Source: Corynebacterium tapiri (GTDB taxonomy: Bacteria; Actinomycetota; Actinomycetes; Mycobacteriales; Mycobacteriaceae). Taken from it: 64,000 nt of DNA. Shown here piece by piece: positions 45,816 to 52,160 of this stretch. Location of the stretch: contig NZ_VDHJ01000002.1 in the NCBI RefSeq assembly GCF_006334925.1, positions 124,001 to 188,000 of the forward strand. Reading direction: 5' to 3'. Position numbers and translations under genes: made by a program. How positions within the stretch are numbered: the first letter of the stretch is position 1; each line of letters opens with the position of its first letter. A model generated the notes under the pieces. That model made no database searches, was not told the DNA's origin, and was given only the letters and a program-made list of their open reading frames with translations.

Positions 45816-45863
45816 TTTACACAACTTCATTTAGTAGTCAGATTTTTAGGGAGACCACACACG

Positions 45864-46796
45864 GTGGGACGCCATTCCAATGTCGCGCTCAAGGAGCGGT
45901 CACGTAGCTCCGATGGTGCTGTAGGCAAGAAAGCCAAAGGCGGCACTTTGGCGCCCATCTTGGTTGTTTTGCTGGGGCTTGCGGTACTGCTTTACCCAGT
46001 GGTCTCTACCCAATGGAACAACTTCGCCCAGACCAGAGCCGCGCAGGCGTACTCACAACTAGATGTGGCTACTCCGCCCGAGGTCAACGATGCGCAATGG
46101 GACGCAGCTCATGAGTACAACCGCACCAAAAACACCGGCGTGATTTTGGACCCTTGGCTGGCTCGCGTGTCAAAGGACAATATCCCTTATCAGGAGTACC
46201 TGAGCCAGCTCAACAGCTCCGACGTCATGGGGCGCATCATCGTACCGGGTGCGAAGGCAGACCTGCCGATCTATCACGGCACTGATGACAAGACCCTTTC
46301 CAAGGGAGTTGGCCATCTATTTGGAAGTGACCTACCAGTAGGTGGACAAAGTACGCACTCGGTGCTTACCGGCCACACTGGGCTGCCTAATGCCACCTTG
46401 TTTGACAACCTCACAGACGTAAAGAAGGGACAAGCTTTCTACGTCCAGGTGGCAGGGCACAAGTTGAAGTACGAGGTTCACGACATTCGAGTGGTTGAGC
46501 CGCACGAAACCGATTCATTGCGCCCCGTGGAGGGCCAAGACCTGATGACGCTTATCACCTGTACGCCTTATGGGGTTAATACGCATCGCCTTTTGGTCAC
46601 CGGCCACCAGGTGCCGATGGATCCCAAGGACGAAGGAGTCTTTGACCAGAAGGGTCCTCACATCCAGTGGTGGATGTGGGCAATCCTAGCCTTTGCCGTC
46701 CTGGTGCTCATTGCTCTTGCGCGGTGGGTCTACAAGATGCGACAGAAGTCCATTGTTGCGCAACATGACAACGAGGGGGACTCGACCAATGCGTAA
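45864..46796 (+). CDS. Class C (pilus-polymerising) sortase
   Basis: A 310-residue membrane enzyme. It has an N-terminal anchor (LAPILVVLLGLAVLLYPVV), the class C lid motif in VILDPWLARVS, catalytic His in LTGHTGLP, catalytic Cys233 in LITCTPYGVNTHRLLVTGH with the conserved Arg, and a C-terminal helix (WWMWAILAFAVLVLIAL). Class C sortases cut LPXTG between Thr and Gly and join pilins through the pilin-motif lysine. GTG 45864 has AGGGAG upstream. Its last 8 bases overlap the minor pilin start. The gene order matches C. diphtheriae spaA-srtA-spaB-spaC. Confidence 0.93.
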   Translation: MGRHSNVALKERSRSSDGAVGKKAKGGTLAPILVVLLGLAVLLYPVVSTQWNNFAQTRAAQAYSQLDVATPPEVNDAQWDAAHEYNRTKNTGVILDPWLARVSKDNIPYQEYLSQLNSSDVMGRIIVPGAKADLPIYHGTDDKTLSKGVGHLFGSDLPVGGQSTHSVLTGHTGLPNATLFDNLTDVKKGQAFYVQVAGHKLKYEVHDIRVVEPHETDSLRPVEGQDLMTLITCTPYGVNTHRLLVTGHQVPMDPKDEGVFDQKGPHIQWWMWAILAFAVLVLIALARWVYKMRQKSIVAQHDNEGDSTNA

Positions 46797-47619
46797 TAGC
46801 TGCCGCCTCGCTGTGGGTGGTTTTGCAGCTGCTCTAGCACTCGGGGTGTCTGCCCTGGGCCCCTCTGCCATTGCCAAGCCTGTGATTACAGGTTGGGTGG
46901 ACCAAACAGCGGTTAAAGGAATTGAACAACAGTGTGGCCACTCTTTTTCCCTCACAGTGCGGCTGCCCAAGGGGAACCCATTCGACGATGTCCCTGTCGG
47001 TGAACTTCCTCCTGGGAACGGATCGGGATATGTTTTTACGATTTCCCGCGTCAAGGGCGTGGACCTGACCACTCTGGAGGGCTGGAACCGAGCTGGTGCC
47101 CTGACGGTTTCGGACGTTGAGCAGTTGGAACGCGTCGACTTCCGCACGGCAACCACCACTGAGACAGGGGAAGTTACGTTCGACAACGTAGAGCCTGGCA
47201 TTTATCTCGTCGAGACGCAGAAGCCCGCGGACAGTGCCCATGAAAACCTCGATGTTCCGGCTTTTGCCGTGACCGTGCCAATTGGACAAGATGGGACGTG
47301 GGTTTGCGATGCAGTCGTGTACGCCAAGACGTCAATCCCGAACTCTCCGGATGAGCCACCGACGACTCCGCCGACGACCCCACCGGGCGTGCCTCCGAAT
47401 ATTCCTGGGCCCCCCGCGGATCATCCCGGTGAGCCCCCCGCTTCACCACCCGGAAATGAAACCGAAGTCCCGCCTACGCCTCCGAGTGAGAACCCAAGGC
47501 CGTCCTGGCTGGCTAATACCGGAGCATCAGTGCTGTGGGTTATTGGTTCTGCTCTCCTGCTCATTGGACTTGGTTGGATCTTCCTCCTACTGAGTCGTCG
47601 ACATGGAACTGAAGAATGA
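46789..47619 (+). CDS. Minor (base) pilin, SpaB-like, with LANTG sorting signal
   Basis: A 276-residue secreted protein. A signal peptide (LAVGGFAAALALGVSALG; cleavage near AIAKP) precedes one CnaB-like domain (FDDVPVGELPPG to TTTETGEVTFDNVEPGIYLVETQKPAD). A Pro-rich spacer of about 55 residues follows, then LANTG in place of canonical LPXTG, a hydrophobic helix and a positive tail (LLSRRHGTEE). SpaB-type minor pilins terminate polymerisation and are anchored to peptidoglycan by the housekeeping sortase. The ATG overlaps the sortase stop by 8 bases with GAGGGGG upstream, so translation is coupled. The variant signal may alter which sortase accepts it. Confidence 0.85.
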   Translation: MRNSCRLAVGGFAAALALGVSALGPSAIAKPVITGWVDQTAVKGIEQQCGHSFSLTVRLPKGNPFDDVPVGELPPGNGSGYVFTISRVKGVDLTTLEGWNRAGALTVSDVEQLERVDFRTATTTETGEVTFDNVEPGIYLVETQKPADSAHENLDVPAFAVTVPIGQDGTWVCDAVVYAKTSIPNSPDEPPTTPPTTPPGVPPNIPGPPADHPGEPPASPPGNETEVPPTPPSENPRPSWLANTGASVLWVIGSALLLIGLGWIFLLLSRRHGTEE

Positions 47620-47678
47620 CGCATAAGTCCTCCCTTACAGAAAAACTGGCAGAACAATTCTTGAAACCGGAGAAGACA

Positions 47679-50600
47679 ATGACCCGCAATAAGAGGTTCA
47701 CAAAGACCTCGAATCGACGGACCCGTTGGATGCGAGTTCCTCTACACGTTTTGGCGGCGACTTCGCTAGCTTTCGGCCTAGTTTTGGCGCCCGTCGTACC
47801 TGATGCGCCAATCAATTTCGGTTCGGTCGCATCTGCCCAAACCGGGGTCGTAGCCTCTAGTCAAAAGACGATCTCCTCTGGAACAAAGAACATTAGTGTC
47901 GACCTCGTTTTAGACAAACCAGTCAAGGCGTCGCAGTTAAGGGCATCAATGGCCATGGGATCTGGCAGCCTCTCTTACTCTAGCTGGGCATACTTGGTAG
48001 ATGGCAGAACAGTAGCGAAGAATCCTAAAATTGTTGAAGGCGTAGTGCGAGCCCCAGGCGGAAATTTCCCCGTGGGAGAGTTTTCCGGCGAACTTCCCAC
48101 AGGAACAAAAATCACTTTCCAAATCAACAATTTCGGAACGCCTAACGGAACTCTGAAGCTGGAAGTCGTGGGAGAAGTTGTTTCTCCCCCGAGCTCTGCA
48201 CCGGCGACCGCTACGACAACAACTCCAGCCACGCAGCCGTCACAACCGAATCAACCCGCGACAAGTACTCCGCCTGCGGCGACTGAACCGGCTCCTTCTG
48301 AACCTGCTCCAGTGGAGCCACTTCCGGATTTCCCGAGCGGTACAGGTCTTCCACCTGTGACGAACCCGGGGCCTGCTGCGGGAAACACTACGACCACAGC
48401 ACCTTCAACTACTGGTTCTGGAAGCGATGGTTCGACCACGACGGTAAAACCAACGGCGGACGTTCAGAACAACCGACAGCCAGACAAAACGTTCGGCGGT
48501 TCGCAGATAATCACGAAGGCGGTCACTGATCCCAATTCACCGTTGCTTCCTGGTGCCCGACAGGTCCGGTGTGAGTTCTCATTTACCAGCCCTGAAGACA
48601 TGGTTTTGCAGCGGTTGGCACTAAGCGTGAACGATCAAACAACCATCCGCGCCGCACAGTGGAGTGTGGATAAGATGGAGATCCTCACCAACCCGGTGTT
48701 CACTTCTTCTGTCGAAGATGACCTGCACCGTGCTCAGGCAACCGTTAATTTGCCGACCGATGCAGAATGGGCAGAACTTCAAAAGCGCGATGAATACAAG
48801 GGGAAGCCTCGTCCTCGCGGCGCAGTGCTTCCTAAGGGAGCGAATGTCCGGGCAACACTAACCATTGCGGGCGTGGATTCCTGTGAGGCTGCGCAGGCGA
48901 AATTCGATATCTTTACCGTTCCAGTGTCCACTGTGCCAAATAATCCAGCGGTTCCAAGCGCCGACCCAGCCCCAGTTATTCCCGCGGAATTGGGAGGGTT
49001 GAGTGCCGGTGTCGCCAATCCGACGCTGGATGGACGCTTGGTGACTGCCGATAAGTGTGTTCCTGCAGAGCGAACTCTAAATGTGGGCATCATGATGGAT
49101 GTGTCCAACTCGATCAAAGAGCAAAATATATATGGACTGATGCGTGAAAGCGCCAACGGCATTGTGGACGGTCTTAAAGGTGCGAACGTTAACGTCTCAG
49201 TACATAACTTTGCTTCCTATGCTCCCCGATTCAAGGATCTTGACGGTGCGTATTACGACGCGAATGGAAACGTGAATTGGTCCAAGGGCACCGTCAATTA
49301 CAATCTCAAATCCCCAGAGGGGGTTTCGGCAGCTAAAGCCCAGATCGGGGAAACCTATGATCGTCTAAAAAACCTTACTAACACATCGGCGGGTGGTACG
49401 AACTGGGATGCTGCGCTCGAGCATCTCTATTACGCAAATTATTATCGGAAGCAGCTAAATAATTCGCAGTACGATGTCGTCTATTTCATCACCGATGGCA
49501 TGCCTACGCGTGCTCTCATTAACACCACCCAAGGAAATAATCTTCCAGTCGCCGGTGACGTATTGGGTACATGGTCACATGTGGGGGATGTGAAATCAGC
49601 AATTGAAAGCGCAGATGCCCTGAAGAGAAACTTTGGAACACGAATTCAACCTGTTTTGGTGAATGTGCCCAGTGACCAAAGTGAGGTCATCCTAAACGAC
49701 TTTACTGCCTGGTGGTTCAAATCTAACGTTGATGAATTTAAACGAACGTACGGTAAGGCCCCAAGCTTTCTAGTTCAAAACCTGGACCCGTCTGCGTCCT
49801 ATATGTTCCAGGCGGTACGCAAAGGATTGCTGAATGCGTATCAATTAGGTAGGGGTCGAGGGCAGGTATCACCTTTTGGGGATCCGTACTATCCCGTCTT
49901 TGCTGGACTTACAAGATTGCGCGCCCAAGATCTTGGACCCACCAGCTGGGCTGCCATGGAACTAACGCCAAACCAAACTGCAGAGATGATCTCTAGCGTA
50001 GGCACCCCTGTCCACGTCTCTAAACAGGCCGATGTTGTGGCAGAGGTGCGAGCGTTGGTGGACAAACTCCGTCTCGACCCATCCGGTCTTGCGGAATGCC
50101 AACCGAAGCCCCCGGAGAATCCGGATTCTGGTCGCGTGATCGTCGAGAAGCGAGTTGTGGACCGTGAAGGAAAGCTCATCTCTGATGCCGGTGCTGGTTG
50201 GGAGTTCGAGGCGGTTGGTGTGACCCAAGGTGGCTTGGGGACGCGTTACATCACTAACCACAACCGCAGGTGGGAAGCTGCTTACGATGGTGCAGCTGGT
50301 AAGCCGCTCACGATCAAGGAAGTTGTTCAAGACGGCTACCAATTCCAGGATTACACCTGCACCGCCAACCTTAAGGAGGGGACCGCGATCCCTGCCTACG
50401 ACGCAGCTAAGGCCACCAAGCCGGCAGCTGGCGCGGCGGAGTTTAATACTGTGGCTCCTCAGCCGGGGTCGTTTACTTACTGCATTGTGACCAACAAGCA
50501 GGTAGACGTGCATTTGAATCTGTACAAGGTGGATCAGCAGAACAACGTACTCAAGGGAGCGGTTTTTACCCTGCAGCCGATGATCATGGGGGCAAATGGT

Positions 50601-51110
50601 TCGCTTTCCCCGATTCAAGGCAAGGACCCGGTGGCTTTGCAGCAGGACGCCAACAATCCAGGTAAGTACGTGGCCAAGGGCCTCGAGCTGGGCAAGGTCT
50701 ACCGCCTCACCGAGTCCAAGTCTCCGGTCGGCGCAGACGGGCGACCCTACTCATTGCTGTCCAAGCCGATCGACTTCACGTTTGAGCAAGCCAAGGATCA
50801 GTCCGGAAAAACAGTCCTGCGCATGAAGCTGCTGGGAAACAGCACCTCAGCAGTGGGAGTGGTTCTGTCTGGCGCAAATGGTTCTTTCGTCGGCGCAGAT
50901 GGAGCCCCGATCAAGGGAGTTCCTGCGCTGGACTCAACAAGGATTAGCCAGGACGCTTCAACGGTGTCCATCGGACTGGTCAATTACTCCATTGGTGACC
51001 TGCCGGATTCCGGCGGCAACGGCGTGGCACCGTGGCTAGCGCTATCCGCCCTCATTCTCTCCGCTGGTGGAGTATGGGCGCGCAAGAGCTCTCAGAAGTC
51101 TGCGGCCTAG
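47679..51110 (+). CDS. Tip pilin/adhesin with vWA domain, SpaC-like
   Basis: A 1143-residue surface protein, by position and size the pilus tip adhesin. It has a signal peptide (PLHVLAATSLAFGLVLAPV; cleavage near ASAQT), an N-terminal module (residues 50-150), a Thr/Pro/Ala-rich linker (about 150-275), a second module, and a vWA domain with MIDAS residues DVSNS (474-478), GGTNWD and ITDGMPT. CnaB-type domains follow (VIVEKRVVDREG; VDVHLNLYKVDQQNN). The sorting signal is LPDSG (1108-1112). ATG 47679 has GGAGAAG six bases upstream; ATG 47616, overlapping the minor pilin stop (ATGA), is the alternative. Base use is more AT-rich up to about 50.1 kb than after it. Confidence 0.9.
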   Translation: MTRNKRFTKTSNRRTRWMRVPLHVLAATSLAFGLVLAPVVPDAPINFGSVASAQTGVVASSQKTISSGTKNISVDLVLDKPVKASQLRASMAMGSGSLSYSSWAYLVDGRTVAKNPKIVEGVVRAPGGNFPVGEFSGELPTGTKITFQINNFGTPNGTLKLEVVGEVVSPPSSAPATATTTTPATQPSQPNQPATSTPPAATEPAPSEPAPVEPLPDFPSGTGLPPVTNPGPAAGNTTTTAPSTTGSGSDGSTTTVKPTADVQNNRQPDKTFGGSQIITKAVTDPNSPLLPGARQVRCEFSFTSPEDMVLQRLALSVNDQTTIRAAQWSVDKMEILTNPVFTSSVEDDLHRAQATVNLPTDAEWAELQKRDEYKGKPRPRGAVLPKGANVRATLTIAGVDSCEAAQAKFDIFTVPVSTVPNNPAVPSADPAPVIPAELGGLSAGVANPTLDGRLVTADKCVPAERTLNVGIMMDVSNSIKEQNIYGLMRESANGIVDGLKGANVNVSVHNFASYAPRFKDLDGAYYDANGNVNWSKGTVNYNLKSPEGVSAAKAQIGETYDRLKNLTNTSAGGTNWDAALEHLYYANYYRKQLNNSQYDVVYFITDGMPTRALINTTQGNNLPVAGDVLGTWSHVGDVKSAIESADALKRNFGTRIQPVLVNVPSDQSEVILNDFTAWWFKSNVDEFKRTYGKAPSFLVQNLDPSASYMFQAVRKGLLNAYQLGRGRGQVSPFGDPYYPVFAGLTRLRAQDLGPTSWAAMELTPNQTAEMISSVGTPVHVSKQADVVAEVRALVDKLRLDPSGLAECQPKPPENPDSGRVIVEKRVVDREGKLISDAGAGWEFEAVGVTQGGLGTRYITNHNRRWEAAYDGAAGKPLTIKEVVQDGYQFQDYTCTANLKEGTAIPAYDAAKATKPAAGAAEFNTVAPQPGSFTYCIVTNKQVDVHLNLYKVDQQNNVLKGAVFTLQPMIMGANGSLSPIQGKDPVALQQDANNPGKYVAKGLELGKVYRLTESKSPVGADGRPYSLLSKPIDFTFEQAKDQSGKTVLRMKLLGNSTSAVGVVLSGANGSFVGADGAPIKGVPALDSTRISQDASTVSIGLVNYSIGDLPDSGGNGVAPWLALSALILSAGGVWARKSSQKSAA

Positions 51111-51123
51111 CCTTCCTTGCCCC

Positions 51124-51149
51124 GCGCAGTGAGGACACACTTACTGCGC
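51124..51149. terminator. Hairpin after the pilus operon
   Basis: GCGCAGTGAG (51124-51133) pairs with CTTACTGCGC (51140-51149; one G-T pair). No T-run follows, so termination may be weak and the next two genes could receive read-through from the pilus operon. Confidence 0.45.
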
Positions 51150-51182
51150 ACCACCTGCCCGGTGCGCCTACCCTGAGGCAAT

Positions 51183-52160
51183 ATGAGCGAAAAGTTATAC
51201 GTCGGGGTAGATGCCCTTCTTGGGCACACCCCGTTGGTGCAGCTAAAAAAGTGGGCTACCACGCATAATCGCCCGGACGTAAAGGTCTGGGCCAAGTTAG
51301 AAAGCTTCAATCCCGGGGGCAGCGCCAAGGACCGCACTGCAGCGGCCATGGTCAAGCGCGCTCGGGAGGAAGGGAAGCTGCACGAGGGAACCCCCGTCGT
51401 CGAGTCGAGCTCTGGGAACCTCGGTGTTGCTCTAGCCCGAGCCGCTGTTACCCATGCCTTCGAGTTTCACTGCGTTGTTGATCCACGCGCGAATCGCTCC
51501 ACGGTCGCATACATGGAAGCGCTAGGAGCCACCGTCCACAGGGTCACTGAGCCGGATCCGGAAACCGGTGATTGGCTGGCGGCTCGCCAGAACCGCGTGC
51601 GTGAGCTGCTGCGCACGATGGATGGTGCGATTTCCTTCGACCAATACTCCAACGAGGCAGCGTTTCAAGCGCATAGCGAGGGAACCGCTGCGGAGATTCT
51701 CGAGGCCCTCGGCCACGCGCCGGATCACCTCTTCGTGGCCGTCTCCACCACGGGCACCGTCGGCGGATGCCTGCGCACGCTACGGGATGAGCCCACGATC
51801 GTTACCGCCGTGGACGCCGAAGGCTCGGTGCTTTTCGGAGGGCAAAGATCTAGCCGCTGCCTTCCCGGGTACGGCGCTGGCGTGGTCACCGCGTTGTCTC
51901 AAAAAATCCAGCCGGACAACGTCACGCGCATCGCGCCTGCCGATGCCATCGAGGCTGCCTACTCACTCGCGCGCACCGAGGCCATTCTGCCGGGTGCCTC
52001 AGGTGGCGCAGTGATGGCGGCGCTCCAGCAAGCGCTGCCCGAATTGCCTGAGGGAAGCGAGGTCGTAGTGGTGCTTCACGACGCCGGCAACGCCTATCTT
52101 GGCACTATGTACAACCAATCCTGGGTCGACGAGAACGTGCACGTGGGGGAGCAAGCATGA
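51183..52160 (+). CDS. SbnA-like PLP enzyme of the cysteine synthase family
   Basis: A 325-residue fold-type II PLP enzyme. PLP lysine Lys49 lies in NPGGSAKDRTA; the substrate loop is ESSSGNLG (residues 74-81) instead of the TSGNTG of O-acetylserine sulfhydrylases; a glycine-rich phosphate loop STTGTVGG follows. The ESSSGN loop and overall layout fit SbnA, which condenses O-phosphoserine with glutamate to make the 2,3-diaminopropionate precursor for staphyloferrin B. No separate SbnB dehydrogenase is adjacent. The ATG has GAGG upstream. The stop overlaps the next start (ATGA), so the two products probably work in one pathway. Exact substrates are unknown; cysteine or cystathionine synthase activity cannot be excluded. 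Confidence 0.75.
   Translation: MSEKLYVGVDALLGHTPLVQLKKWATTHNRPDVKVWAKLESFNPGGSAKDRTAAAMVKRAREEGKLHEGTPVVESSSGNLGVALARAAVTHAFEFHCVVDPRANRSTVAYMEALGATVHRVTEPDPETGDWLAARQNRVRELLRTMDGAISFDQYSNEAAFQAHSEGTAAEILEALGHAPDHLFVAVSTTGTVGGCLRTLRDEPTIVTAVDAEGSVLFGGQRSSRCLPGYGAGVVTALSQKIQPDNVTRIAPADAIEAAYSLARTEAILPGASGGAVMAALQQALPELPEGSEVVVVLHDAGNAYLGTMYNQSWVDENVHVGEQA

Noticed and set aside
51124..51149. Strong terminator isolating the pilus operon from the SbnA-like gene
   Set aside because: The hairpin lacks a T-run, so it is listed only as a possible weak terminator.
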